64,000 nt of DNA, from positions 682,001-746,000 of the forward strand of contig CAZYYE010000002.1 in the NCBI GenBank assembly GCA_964651535.1, written 5' to 3'. A program made the position numbers and the translations under genes. This document shows, one piece after another, positions 1 through 8,520 of the stretch (positions are counted from its first letter, which is position 1; each line of letters starts with the position of its first letter). The notes beneath the pieces are model-generated. The model did no database searches. It worked only from the letters and a program-made list of their open reading frames with translations, and had not been told where the DNA came from. The stretch comes from Terrimesophilobacter sp964651535. Its GTDB lineage: Bacteria > Actinomycetota > Actinomycetes > Actinomycetales > Microbacteriaceae.

Positions 1-778
1 TCACCGTCGCGCCACGGCGGCGAGCGTGTTTCACCTGGTCGCGCACGCGATTGTTGAGCAGCTTCCGCCCGCGAATCTCGTCGCGGATACCCGCCTCGAG
101 GTAGATGCACTCCCAGCGCTGCGCCTCCGTCAAATCGCCGCGCCGGGACACGATCTGGCGCAGCATCGGCAAGGCCATCCGGTTCGTCTGCCGCAAGCGG
201 AACTGGCGTTCGAACAAATGGGCCTCCTGGGCGGCCTGCCACGCGGTGGCTTCACGCTCCGCGACGACATACTTCTCTGCGTCCTTGCCGATCCTGGCGA
301 GCGAAACGGACAGGACGTGGGACACGCCGACCCAGACGATGCTGCCCACAACGCCGAGCGTTGCGAGCGCACCGACCCCGGCCCACACCGCAGTCTGCAC
401 CGCGAGGAAGGCGACGCCGAGCCACGCGAAAAAGTGGCGCTTCCGCGTTGAGGTGATGACCATGAGCGTCCCGACCGCCGCCGGGTACCACGTCGAGTAG
501 TCGGAACCCACGCTGCCGTTGACGTCGAGTTGCGCGGTCACGAGCAGGGGAAGCGCGATGCACACGGCGAGATTGAAGGCGGCCATCCACACCGGCATGG
601 TCATGTTCTTCGACGGCCACAGGCTCAGCGTCGTCGCGATCGCGTACAGCACCATGGCCGCGACATAAGGGACCTTGTCTTTCGGGACGTCAATCGAGTA
701 GGTCGCAAGCAGGAGGTGGTACCCGGAGAACACCGCGGCGAGCGCGACAATGATGTACCTCGGCATCGCGATGACCAT
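1..778 (-). CDS. Membrane sensor-like protein, 3' end outside window
   Basis: An open frame of about 259 codons runs off the left edge of the window. The ATG (776-778) overlaps the TGA of the upstream kinase gene as TGATG, so the two are translationally coupled. The first ~155 residues hold several hydrophobic segments, starting after the MPRY motif near residue 5. A charged cytoplasmic part follows, rich in Arg, Gln and Glu, with LEAGIRDEIRGRKLL near the edge. That motif resembles the linker found in actinobacterial kinase-like proteins that sit beside NarL-type systems. The rest of the cytoplasmic domain is not visible, so the exact role is inferred from context. It is probably a second signalling or ATPase-like component of the adjacent two-component system. 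Confidence 0.75.
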   Translation of the reverse strand, partial: MVIAMPRYIIVALAAVFSGYHLLLATYSIDVPKDKVPYVAAMVLYAIATTLSLWPSKNMTMPVWMAAFNLAVCIALPLLVTAQLDVNGSVGSDYSTWYPAAVGTLMVITSTRKRHFFAWLGVAFLAVQTAVWAGVGALATLGVVGSIVWVGVSHVLSVSLARIGKDAEKYVVAEREATAWQAAQEAHLFERQFRLRQTNRMALPMLRQIVSRRGDLTEAQRWECIYLEAGIRDEIRGRKLLNNRVRDQVKHARRRGATV

Positions 779-2010
779 CAGGAGTCACCGTCCTCGATGT
801 CGGGGTCCGGCCATCGGATGCTGATGACCGTGCCGTCGCCCGGCTGCGAGACGACATGGACGCGACCGCCGGCATTCGCGACGCGTTCGATGATGGAAAT
901 TCGCACGCCGAGCCGTTCGATCGGGATCTCGCTCGGGTCGAAGCCGACGCCGTTGTCGCCCACTTCGATCTCGAGTCCCTCTGCGCCCTCCCCCGTGATG
1001 CGCACCCAACGCTCAACCGTGTCATCGCCGGCATGTTGCAGGCTGTTGATCATGGCCTGGACCGCAGCGGAATACAACGCTTCGGCAACCTGAACGGGAA
1101 CGGTGCCGGGCCCGACTCCGAGGACGCGGGTGGCGAACGGCGCCGACAAACTGCGGGCGGCATCCACAATGCGTGCGGCGACCTGCTCGACCCTGATCAG
1201 CGACTCGTCGTCAGGAGACGCGGCCGCCGCCTCCCGAAGGTGCCCGATCGCGTTCTCGGCCATCGTTGTGGAAAGCTCCATGGCTTCCGGCGAGTACGCC
1301 CGCGCGGCAGAGATCAGCGTTGTGAGAACGCTGTCGTGAACGATCGAATCCACCTGGACGCGCTCGACCTCCGTGGCGTGGTGACGCACCGCGTCCGAGT
1401 ACCGGGCGAGCGCCGTGGACTGCGCGGCATCCACGGACGCTGCTGCACCGCGCAGCAGCGTGATGATCATGAGCACGGCGCCACCGAGCAAAATGGCGTA
1501 GACGGTATCGAGCGCGGCAAGATCCCAGGGCGCGCCCCCGCCGGACGGGGTGATCCGGATAATGCCGTATACGGAAGGCGCAAGCACCAGGTACGCGGTC
1601 GCCGCCCACGTCGGAAGGGCGATCGCCGCCGCCGCAGTGGCCACGGTGCACACGAACCACAGCCACGGGCGCCCCTCCGCGGTCGCGGTGGGGTCAACAA
1701 CCGCGAGCGGCCACGTCGCGATCGCCACAAGATACGCGAACGCGATCCAGACATTGACTGCGCGCACGAGTCGGCGGGTCATCGACGCGACGACGCTCAG
1801 CAGAAGGCCGCCGAGGATCGCGACGTTGTACCCCCAGAACCACGCGGGCTGAAGCACCGTGATCTGACCGAGCATGACCGGGAACGTCTGAGCGCCGAAC
1901 AGGAGGCCGAAGAACGCGACGGAACGGGATGCGACCACTTCCATTTGCGAACGGCTGATCGGCCTCCGCTGGACGTTCAGCGGCGCCAACGACGGAACGT
2001 TAGTCGTCAT
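778..2010 (-). CDS. Sensor histidine kinase, NarL/LuxR-system type
   Basis: A 410-residue membrane kinase. About six hydrophobic segments occupy residues ~30-188. The phosphoacceptor-type motif HDSVL starts at His225 and is followed by a dimerisation helix. The C-terminal HATPase domain shows an N-box like NSLQHAG and a G-box DNGVGF. It should autophosphorylate in response to a membrane or extracellular signal and pass the phosphate to the regulator encoded upstream. The gene overlaps the regulator by 11 nt and the downstream membrane protein by 1 nt, so all three probably form one operon. The signal is not identifiable from sequence. Confidence 0.88.
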   Translation of the reverse strand: MTTNVPSLAPLNVQRRPISRSQMEVVASRSVAFFGLLFGAQTFPVMLGQITVLQPAWFWGYNVAILGGLLLSVVASMTRRLVRAVNVWIAFAYLVAIATWPLAVVDPTATAEGRPWLWFVCTVATAAAAIALPTWAATAYLVLAPSVYGIIRITPSGGGAPWDLAALDTVYAILLGGAVLMIITLLRGAAASVDAAQSTALARYSDAVRHHATEVERVQVDSIVHDSVLTTLISAARAYSPEAMELSTTMAENAIGHLREAAAASPDDESLIRVEQVAARIVDAARSLSAPFATRVLGVGPGTVPVQVAEALYSAAVQAMINSLQHAGDDTVERWVRITGEGAEGLEIEVGDNGVGFDPSEIPIERLGVRISIIERVANAGGRVHVVSQPGDGTVISIRWPDPDIEDGDS

Positions 2011-2704
2011 CTCCGCCGTCGGGATCGAGTCCGGGAAGAATTCCGTCTTCCACCGCGCGCCGAAGAAGATCGACCTTGGTCGGAGCCGGCCGGCCCACCT
2101 CGATGTACTTCAGGCGGATCCGATCCAGGTACTCGCGGGCCGTCGCATAGCCGATCCCGAGCTTCTCGGCCGCGAGCTTGAGCGGCAGCCCTGAAGCATA
2201 GAGGTGGAGGATTTCGCGTTCGCGCCGCCCGAGTTGCGCCTTGGAGAAGTCACGGTCCGCGTCGATCGCCGTGGCCCATTCGAGGTTGTTCAACACTTCG
2301 CCCCGCGCGACGGTTGCTGCCGCCGACAACACCGTCTTGGTCGCGGACGACTTCGGAATGACGCCTGCGGCGCCCGCAGCGAGTGCTTCGCGCACGAGAG
2401 CAACCCGATCGGCGATGCTGTGGACGAGGACGGCGCACCCGCGCGCCTGAATCGACTTGACGTTCTCGGTGACCGTTGATCCGTCGCCGAGGGAAAGATC
2501 GAGCACGACGACATCGCATTCGCGAGCACCGAGGTTCGCGACGAATTCCGAAACGGAGGCTGCGGCAAGCACGAAGTCGAACCCTGCATCGATGAACGCG
2601 GCCTTGAGTCCCAGCCTCACCGACTCGTGGTCGTCGACGACGCCAACTCTGACCCCGTGACGAGCCAGATCGGTCGACGATTCGTTCTCTACCGTGAGTT
2701 GCAT
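2000..2704 (-). CDS. NarL/LuxR-family response regulator
   Basis: A 234-residue regulator. The receiver domain has the acidic pair Asp24-Asp25 and the likely phosphorylated Asp69 in VVVLDL. The C-terminal region (about 155-225) is a LuxR-type helix-turn-helix, with LGRREREIL leading into KLAAEKLGIGYATAREYL. A purine-rich AGGA about 8 nt before the ATG can serve as ribosome binding site. It is the first gene of the operon and is followed by its cognate kinase. Its targets are unknown. The divergent DUF2207 gene begins 75 nt away, so the two promoters share this spacer. Confidence 0.88.
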   Translation of the reverse strand: MQLTVENESSTDLARHGVRVGVVDDHESVRLGLKAAFIDAGFDFVLAAASVSEFVANLGARECDVVVLDLSLGDGSTVTENVKSIQARGCAVLVHSIADRVALVREALAAGAAGVIPKSSATKTVLSAAATVARGEVLNNLEWATAIDADRDFSKAQLGRREREILHLYASGLPLKLAAEKLGIGYATAREYLDRIRLKYIEVGRPAPTKVDLLRRAVEDGILPGLDPDGGDDD

Positions 2705-2766
2705 GATCTCAATCCTGTTTTTCGCGGTTCCTTACAGCTTAATGGCACCGCGCTCCTCTCAGCCGC

Positions 2767-2772
2767 TAGAGT
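2767..2772 (+). promoter_or_regulatory. -10 element of DUF2207 gene, leaderless arrangement
   Basis: TAGAGT lies 6 nt before the ATG of the downstream gene. No Shine-Dalgarno sequence is present. This spacing places the transcription start at or next to the start codon. No clear -35 box is seen. Confidence 0.5.
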
Positions 2773-2778
2773 CTGCTC

Positions 2779-4704
2779 ATGTCGCCGCGAATCATGAGGA
2801 CGGTTCTGGTGGCCGGTGCTGCCGCTTTGGCCCTCGCAGGGTGCTCGGGCAGCTCCGGGACTGGCGCAGAGACCATCCGCAGCTTCGATATCCACTACAC
2901 GATCGACGCGAGCGGCACGGTTCACGTCGAGGAGACGATCGACTACGATTTCGCGGGAGCGGATGAGAGGCACGGCATCGATCGGTACCTCGCCTCGCGA
3001 TTCGCCACCGAGGTCCCGGGTGAAGACAGGGTGTACCGCTACACGATCAAGGACGTGTCGAGCCCCACCGAGGCGAGCGCGCTGTATTCGACGACGCTCG
3101 GCAACGCTTTACAGGTGAGGATCGGTAACAAGAACGCCCACGTGAGTGGGCGGCAGACCTACGTGATCTCCTACGACATAGCCGGCGCCCTCAATCGCGC
3201 AGAACAACCCGACGGAAGTTTCCTGGACGAGTTCTATTGGAATGCGACCGGCAGTTATTGGGACCCGTCGATCCAGCACACGAGCGTGACCGTCGACGGC
3301 CCCGCACCGGTCGCCGAAGTCAAGTGCTTCGCGGGATACGACGGAACTCAGGACCCCTGCGCGCAGGCGGTCGCGAGCGGTTCGACGGCACGGTTCGAGG
3401 CGACGACGCTCCTAAGCCGCCAGGGCCTCACGATTCTCGCCGCCTGGCCCGAGGGCACGTTCGCGAACACGGATCCGATCATCGAACCGAGCCTTCCGTA
3501 TGGTTACACGCCGATCGTGAGCGGCTCCAACGACGGACCGGACCCGTTCTGGAACCCGTGGAACTGGGGCACGGGACTCGCGCTCCTTATCGGAGTGCCG
3601 CTCGCATTCCAGGTGCTCATCGTCGCCCGCCGACGCGACCGCGCGTTCGTGGGAGTCACCCCCGGCGGGATCCCCGCCGATCCCGCCTCAGCGGAAGTCG
3701 GCATCGCGGATCGCGACGAAACGATCGTCGTCCAGTACCAGCCGCCGAAGGGATTGCCGGTCGGCGCAGCACGAACCGTCCTCGAGAAGAAGCGCAAGAA
3801 CGCCGACATCACGGCGACGCTCATCGACCTTGCCGTGCGCGGGCACTTGCGCATCGAAGAAGTCGAGGGAGGAAACCGCCGCAAGGCGAAGGATTACACG
3901 CTCGTGGCCACCCCGGAGCGCGCGGCACAGAAGAAGGCCGCTTCACGTCCTGGCGGTCCCGATGCCGCGGAACTCCTCCCGCACGAGGCGCTCCTTCTCG
4001 GCAAGTTGTTCCGCGGCCACCGTACGAGCGTCACGCTTTCCTCCCTGACGAACAAGTTCGCCTCCGACATGCGCACGATCATCAAGTCGCTGGACACGTG
4101 GATCGAGAACCAGGGCTACTTCATCGACAAGATCAACTCCACCCACCCCCTCATTTCCTGGGGCCTGCTCCTCGGAATCGCGGGGTTCGTCGGCTCCATG
4201 ATTTTCGACGGCGCGTTCGTGCTCATTCCCGTGGGCCTTGCTGTCGGATCCTTCCTGACGCTGGGCCGAGCATCCAAAGCTGCGCGGCGAAGCGCACTCG
4301 GGCATGCACTGTACGTGCAGGTCGCCGGTTTCAAGGAGTACATCGCGACGGCGGAAGCCAACCGCATCCGCTTCGATGAAGACGAAGACGTGTTCAGCCG
4401 CTACATGCCGTGGGCCATGGTGTTCGGCGAGGCAGAGCGTTGGTCCAGGGTGTTCGCGGAGCTCGTCGCGCAGGGCAAAGTCCAGCCGAACCCCGACTGG
4501 TATGTCGGCAGTTCGGGATTCCGTGCCGGATACCTCTCCGGCACTGTCGCATCCATCTCTTCGATCGGCTCAGCAGTGGACAGCTTCACGAGCATGGCGA
4601 CCTCCTCGTTCACCTCCACGCCGGGTTCGAGCGGCGGCTCGGGCGGTGGAGGCGGCGGCGGTGGAGGAGGAGGAGGCGGTGGCGGAGGAGGAGGCAGCTG
4701 GTAG
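2779..4704 (+). CDS. DUF2207 membrane lipoprotein with poly-Gly tail
   Basis: A 641-residue exported membrane protein of the DUF2207 family; the function of the family is not established. A signal peptide ends in lipobox LAGC (Cys ~22), predicting lipid anchoring. The extracellular DUF2207 domain spans about 30-250. A hydrophobic segment near 258-277, a cytoplasmic region, and a second hydrophobic pair near 455-490 follow. The last ~25 residues are almost pure glycine (SGGSG followed by a Gly run, ending GSW), a tail common in this family. The start is supported by a -10 box 6 nt upstream. It is a single gene, divergent from the two-component operon. Confidence 0.85.
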   Translation: MSPRIMRTVLVAGAAALALAGCSGSSGTGAETIRSFDIHYTIDASGTVHVEETIDYDFAGADERHGIDRYLASRFATEVPGEDRVYRYTIKDVSSPTEASALYSTTLGNALQVRIGNKNAHVSGRQTYVISYDIAGALNRAEQPDGSFLDEFYWNATGSYWDPSIQHTSVTVDGPAPVAEVKCFAGYDGTQDPCAQAVASGSTARFEATTLLSRQGLTILAAWPEGTFANTDPIIEPSLPYGYTPIVSGSNDGPDPFWNPWNWGTGLALLIGVPLAFQVLIVARRRDRAFVGVTPGGIPADPASAEVGIADRDETIVVQYQPPKGLPVGAARTVLEKKRKNADITATLIDLAVRGHLRIEEVEGGNRRKAKDYTLVATPERAAQKKAASRPGGPDAAELLPHEALLLGKLFRGHRTSVTLSSLTNKFASDMRTIIKSLDTWIENQGYFIDKINSTHPLISWGLLLGIAGFVGSMIFDGAFVLIPVGLAVGSFLTLGRASKAARRSALGHALYVQVAGFKEYIATAEANRIRFDEDEDVFSRYMPWAMVFGEAERWSRVFAELVAQGKVQPNPDWYVGSSGFRAGYLSGTVASISSIGSAVDSFTSMATSSFTSTPGSSGGSGGGGGGGGGGGGGGGGGGSW

Positions 4705-4720
4705 CTGACCGCGCCGGCAG

Positions 4721-5935
4721 TCAGGCGCGCACGATGCTCGCGACAGCCTCGACGTGGTGCGTGTTCGGGAACAAATCGAATGCCCGGATGCCGTCCAGCC
4801 GGTAACCGCTCTTCTCGAAGAGGTCGAGGTCGCGGGCGAGTGCGACAGGGTCGCACGCCACGTACACGACGTGCGACGGGGACAGCGCGACGATGTCGTT
4901 CACGACGCCCTTTCCCGCACCGGATCGGGGCGGATCGAGCACGACCGTGGCCCGATCAAGCCGCTCGCCGTCGGCGCGCAGCCGTGCGAGAAACCGGTCC
5001 ACCCTCGCGGTCACTGCGTCCGCACGCGCCCACTCGGCGAGGTTTTCTCTCGCGAAGCCCGACGCCGTGGTGTCGCTTTCCACGGTCGTGATGCGAAGGT
5101 TCTTCCCGTCGCCTGCGAACCGGTCCCCTAGCGCGGCAGCGAGAAGCCCCACACCGCCGTACAGATCGAGATTGCGGGCCCGCGGGTCGAACATGTCAGG
5201 CGGGATCGCATCCTGCACGGCCGCACTCAAGGTCGCCGCCGCGCTCGAATGCACCTGCCAGAAGCCGCGCGCGGCAACACGGAACTCGCGGTCGCCGACC
5301 CGCTCGATGACGGGGGGAACGTTCCGATCATCGTCGAGAACGAGCACGGGGCCGGTCGACGGTGCCACGAGATCGACCGGCCATGCGAAACGCCCATCGA
5401 GCGGAGCCGCCGCCTCGAGCTCCGGGGTCGCGAGAGGAAGATCGGTGACGCGGATGACCCGGTGCGAACGCGCAGCGTACGGGCCGATCGTGCCGTCCTG
5501 GGCTGCATGCAGGCGGACGCGAGTGCGCCATCCGGTGCCGTCCGCACGGCCAGGGATCGGCTCGACGAGAACATCGGAGTCGATGCCGGCCATCCGGGAC
5601 AACGCATGCGCGAGCACGCGCCGCTTCAGTTCGCGCTGGTGCGCGGGTGTGACGTGGCCGAACTCCGCACCGCCGGCGCGATCCTCCGGGCGCCGTTCGA
5701 GTGATGCTGCAGCCCACACGTGCGGCTGCCGGTGTTCTGATGCCGCGAGCACCTCCACCGTGTCCGCACGCCAAAACTTCGACTTCGAATCATCGGAGAC
5801 GACCGCACGCACGGTCTCGCCGGGAATGGCATCCGAGACGAAAACGACGCGACCGTCGTGCCGGGCGACCATGACGCCGCCGTGGGCTACGTTGGAAACC
5901 TCCAACTCGATGAGTTGGCCCTGTTGATCGCCCAT
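4721..5935 (-). CDS. TrmA/RumA-family 23S rRNA or tRNA m5U methyltransferase
   Basis: A 404-residue class I SAM-dependent RNA methyltransferase. An N-terminal TRAM domain (about 5-60) binds RNA. The catalytic domain has the SAM motif DLYGGVGLLAA, the DPPRSG motif and the catalytic Cys region VYVACDP; the C-terminal HHVEAV motif contains the usual general base Glu. It should make 5-methyluridine in rRNA or tRNA. The N-terminal Fe-S Cys cluster of E. coli RlmD is absent, as in other actinobacterial members. ATG 5935 is preferred over GTG 5941 because a -10 box sits exactly 6 nt upstream. The precise target nucleotide cannot be assigned. Confidence 0.85.
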   Translation of the reverse strand: MGDQQGQLIELEVSNVAHGGVMVARHDGRVVFVSDAIPGETVRAVVSDDSKSKFWRADTVEVLAASEHRQPHVWAAASLERRPEDRAGGAEFGHVTPAHQRELKRRVLAHALSRMAGIDSDVLVEPIPGRADGTGWRTRVRLHAAQDGTIGPYAARSHRVIRVTDLPLATPELEAAAPLDGRFAWPVDLVAPSTGPVLVLDDDRNVPPVIERVGDREFRVAARGFWQVHSSAAATLSAAVQDAIPPDMFDPRARNLDLYGGVGLLAAALGDRFAGDGKNLRITTVESDTTASGFARENLAEWARADAVTARVDRFLARLRADGERLDRATVVLDPPRSGAGKGVVNDIVALSPSHVVYVACDPVALARDLDLFEKSGYRLDGIRAFDLFPNTHHVEAVASIVRA

Positions 5936-5941
5936 CCCCAC

Positions 5942-5947
5942 AGTTTA
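5942..5947 (-). promoter_or_regulatory. -10 element of methyltransferase gene
   Basis: On the minus strand TAAACT is followed by 6 nt and ATG, again a leaderless spacing. The hexamer overlaps the upstream region of the divergent maf gene, whose ribosome binding site begins one base further on. Confidence 0.4.
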
Positions 5948-5956
5948 GGAGGGGCA

Positions 5957-6601
5957 GTGTCGGACGCTGCAGCGAGGCTCTACCTCGCCTCGACTTCGCC
6001 CGCGAGGCTTGCGACGCTGCGATCGGCGGGAGTCGAGCCCATCGTGGTTCCCTCGAACGTCGACGAGGCCGGGGCAGTCGCGGCGGCGGGAGAGCTGACC
6101 CCGCAGGAACTCGTCCAGCTGCTCGCGCGTCGGAAAGCCGAAGCGATCGCGGGCGCGGAGGTCGACGGGTTCATCCTCGGAGGGGACTCCGTGTTCGAAC
6201 TGGACGGGACGATCTACGGAAAACCGCACACGCCGACTGTGGCGCGCGAACGATGGTTGCTCCAACGCGGGCGAACGGGCACCCTGCATTCGGGACACTG
6301 GCTCATCGACCATCGGGGAGGCGCGGCTCAGGGATCGGCCGGAGCGGTCTCGAGCGCGAGCGTGTCGTTCGCCGCCGACATCACCGATGCGGAGATCGAC
6401 GCCTACGTCGCCACGGGCGAACCTCTGCACGTGGCCGGCGCATTCACGATCGACTCGCTCGGCGCCCCCTTCATCACCTCGGTCGTCGGCGACCCGCACG
6501 CGGTCGTGGGTCTGTCGCTCTCGACCTTGCGCGGCCTGCTCGTCGGATTCGGGATTCCCTGGCATGAGATCGCGTTCCGCCCCAACCCGGTTGAGGGGTA
6601 A
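5957..6601 (+). CDS. maf: Maf-family nucleotide pyrophosphatase
   Basis: A 214-residue Maf/YhdE-like protein that hydrolyses non-canonical or specific nucleoside triphosphates to monophosphate and pyrophosphate. The N-terminal motif YLASTSPARLATLR is the Maf signature. A central GGDSVFEL replaces the usual ADTVV-type acidic motif, retaining the Asp. GKPHT follows. The open frame extends upstream to 5858, but GTG 5957 is chosen because AGGAGGGG lies just before it and because the longer version would run deep into the divergent methyltransferase gene. It precedes the carboxylase gene on the same strand, a common actinobacterial pairing. Confidence 0.85.
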   Translation: MSDAAARLYLASTSPARLATLRSAGVEPIVVPSNVDEAGAVAAAGELTPQELVQLLARRKAEAIAGAEVDGFILGGDSVFELDGTIYGKPHTPTVARERWLLQRGRTGTLHSGHWLIDHRGGAAQGSAGAVSSASVSFAADITDAEIDAYVATGEPLHVAGAFTIDSLGAPFITSVVGDPHAVVGLSLSTLRGLLVGFGIPWHEIAFRPNPVEG

Positions 6602-6607
6602 ATACAA

Positions 6608-6618
6608 GGACATCCAAC
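6608..6618 (+). promoter_or_regulatory. Candidate operator half-site shared with 22.03 kb
   Basis: GGACATCCAAC occurs here, upstream of the carboxylase gene. The same 11 bases occur inside the palindrome between the acyl-CoA dehydrogenase and etfB genes. Here the left arm is degenerate (AAGGA instead of TTGGA). Regulation by a shared repressor is inference. Confidence 0.35.
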
Positions 6619-6661
6619 CTTATTTGTCTGGTCTGCCCAATGTTCCGTGCCAAAACCGCAA

Positions 6662-6667
6662 TATGCT
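6662..6667 (+). promoter_or_regulatory. -10 element of carboxylase gene
   Basis: TATGCT lies 8 nt before ATG 6676. There is no ribosome binding site in between, which fits a leaderless mRNA. Confidence 0.5.
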
Positions 6668-6675
6668 AAACAACT

Positions 6676-8427
6676 ATGCCCCGTATCTCCAAAGTGCTCA
6701 TCGCCAACCGTGGAGAGATTGCCGTCCGCGTGATCCGGGCCGCGAAGGACAGCGGCATCGCCTCGGTGGCCGTCTACGCAGATCAGGACCGAGATGCCCG
6801 GCACGTGAAACTCGCGGACGAAGCGTACGCGCTGGAAGGCGCGACGAGCGCGGAAACCTACCTCGTCATCGACAAGATTCTTTCCATCGCCCGCCGGTCC
6901 GGGGCGGATGCCGTACACCCCGGCTACGGCTTTCTCGCCGAGAACGCGGAGTTCGCGCGCGCCGTGATCGATGCGGGCCTCATCTGGATCGGGCCGTCCC
7001 CTGAGGCGATCGAGCAGCTCGGCGACAAAGTGTCCGCGCGCCACATCGCCGAGAAGGTGGGCGCACCACTCGCCCCCGGAACCCTGAACCCGGTTTCGGA
7101 TGCCGCAGAAGTTCTCGCCTTCGTGGACGAACACGGTCTGCCGGTCGCGATCAAGGCGGCATTCGGCGGCGGAGGGCGCGGCCTCAAAGTCGCCAGAACG
7201 CGCGAGGAGATTTCGGAACTGTTCGAGTCTGCGACGCGCGAGGCGATTGCCGCGTTCGGTCGCGGCGAATGCTTCGTGGAGAAGTACCTCGACAAGCCGC
7301 GCCACGTCGAAACGCAGTGCCTCGCGGATGCTGCCGGCAACGTCGTCGTGATCTCCACGCGCGACTGTTCGCTGCAGCGCCGCCACCAGAAGCTCGTGGA
7401 GGAAGCGCCTGCGCCGTTCCTCACGGACGTCCAGAACGAGCAGCTGTACACGTCGTCGAAGGCGATCCTGCGTGAGGTCGGCTACGTGGGCGCCGGGACG
7501 TGCGAGTTTCTGGTCGCCTCCGACGGGACGATCTCGTTCCTGGAAGTGAACACGAGGCTGCAGGTGGAGCATCCGGTGTCGGAAGAGGTGACGGGCATCG
7601 ACCTCGTGCGCGAACAGTTCCGCATCGCCGAGGGCGGAACCCTCGACTATCCGGACCCCGCGCCGCAGGGTCACTCCTTCGAATTCCGCATCAACGGCGA
7701 AGACCCCGGGCTGAACTTCATGCCCACTCCTGGCCCGGTCAACGTGCTGCGGTTTCCCGGCGGACCCGGGGTTCGCGTCGACAGCGGCGTGACGACAGGC
7801 GACGTCATCGGAGGTGCGTTCGACTCTCTGCTGGCGAAGCTCATCGTCACGGGGTCGAGCCGAGCGGATGCGCTCGAGCGGTCGAGACGCGCTCTCGACG
7901 AATTCGAAGTGGCCGGCCTGCCGACCGTGTTGCCGTTCCATCGGAAGATCGTGCGGGATCCGGCTTTCACGTCTGAGCCGTTCAGCGTCTACACGCGGTG
8001 GATCGAAACGGACTTCGAGAACGACATCGAGCAGTGGACCGGTTCGCTGCCGGAAACCTCGCCCGCGCCGGCGCGGCAGAACGTGGTCGTCGAGGTCGGC
8101 GGCAAACGCATCGAGGTGTCGCTTCCCGCCCGGATGCTCGGGTCGGCCGCCGACGCGGCCGCTGTCGTACCGCCCCGCCGCAACGCGGGCAGCGTCGCAG
8201 CGACAGCGACCGGCGACTCGGTCAAGGCTCCCATGCAGGCGACCATCGTGAAACTTGCCGTAGCGGACGGCGACCATGTCGTGAAGGGCGATCTCGTGCT
8301 CGTGCTGGAGGCCATGAAAATGGAGCAGCCCCTCACGGCGCACAAGGACGGGACGATCGCCGACGTCAATGCGACTGTCGGCACGACGGTCTCCTCCGGC
8401 CACCTCCTCCTGAACATCCGCGACTAA
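6676..8427 (+). CDS. accA3: Acyl-CoA carboxylase alpha subunit (biotin carboxylase + BCCP)
   Basis: A 583-residue alpha chain of acetyl-/propionyl-CoA carboxylase. Biotin carboxylase domains fill about 1-450: the N-terminal KVLIANRGEIAVR, the ATP-grasp glycine loop GGGGRGLK, and EVNTRLQVEH. A linker is followed by a biotinyl domain with EAMKMEQ, whose Lys548 should carry biotin. It carboxylates biotin with ATP and bicarbonate; the carboxyltransferase beta subunit is not in this window. Size and layout match AccA3 of mycobacteria. The stop codon is 3 nt from a palindromic repeat that separates it from the convergent nuclease gene. Confidence 0.92.
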   Translation: MPRISKVLIANRGEIAVRVIRAAKDSGIASVAVYADQDRDARHVKLADEAYALEGATSAETYLVIDKILSIARRSGADAVHPGYGFLAENAEFARAVIDAGLIWIGPSPEAIEQLGDKVSARHIAEKVGAPLAPGTLNPVSDAAEVLAFVDEHGLPVAIKAAFGGGGRGLKVARTREEISELFESATREAIAAFGRGECFVEKYLDKPRHVETQCLADAAGNVVVISTRDCSLQRRHQKLVEEAPAPFLTDVQNEQLYTSSKAILREVGYVGAGTCEFLVASDGTISFLEVNTRLQVEHPVSEEVTGIDLVREQFRIAEGGTLDYPDPAPQGHSFEFRINGEDPGLNFMPTPGPVNVLRFPGGPGVRVDSGVTTGDVIGGAFDSLLAKLIVTGSSRADALERSRRALDEFEVAGLPTVLPFHRKIVRDPAFTSEPFSVYTRWIETDFENDIEQWTGSLPETSPAPARQNVVVEVGGKRIEVSLPARMLGSAADAAAVVPPRRNAGSVAATATGDSVKAPMQATIVKLAVADGDHVVKGDLVLVLEAMKMEQPLTAHKDGTIADVNATVGTTVSSGHLLLNIRD

Positions 8428-8430
8428 TCA

Positions 8431-8520
8431 CTTTCATCATTCAGGAGGTGATGTGACTGGTGAGGCAGTCCACGTCCGAGCCAGTCAACATCCGTCACAC
8501 ACCCTCCTGAATGATGAAAG
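8431..8520. repeat. Palindromic repeat, family 1, copy 1
   Basis: Arms CTTTCATCATTCAGGAGG (8431-8448) and its exact reverse complement (8503-8520) enclose 54 nt. An inner stem GACTGG/CCAGTC (8455-8460, 8481-8486) extends the fold. The left arm begins 3 nt after the carboxylase stop; the right arm abuts the nuclease stop codon with no gap. The arm contains AGGAGG, complementary to the 16S rRNA 3' end. It may act as a bidirectional terminator, but the same arms recur at 9.5 kb. Confidence 0.9.

Noticed and set aside
5858..5956. Upstream extension of maf
   Set aside because: It runs into the divergent methyltransferase gene; a strong ribosome binding site precedes GTG 5957.
8441..8455. AGGAGGTGATGTG as ribosome binding site and GTG start of a gene
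   Set aside because: The frame is short and the sequence is one arm of a palindrome repeated elsewhere.
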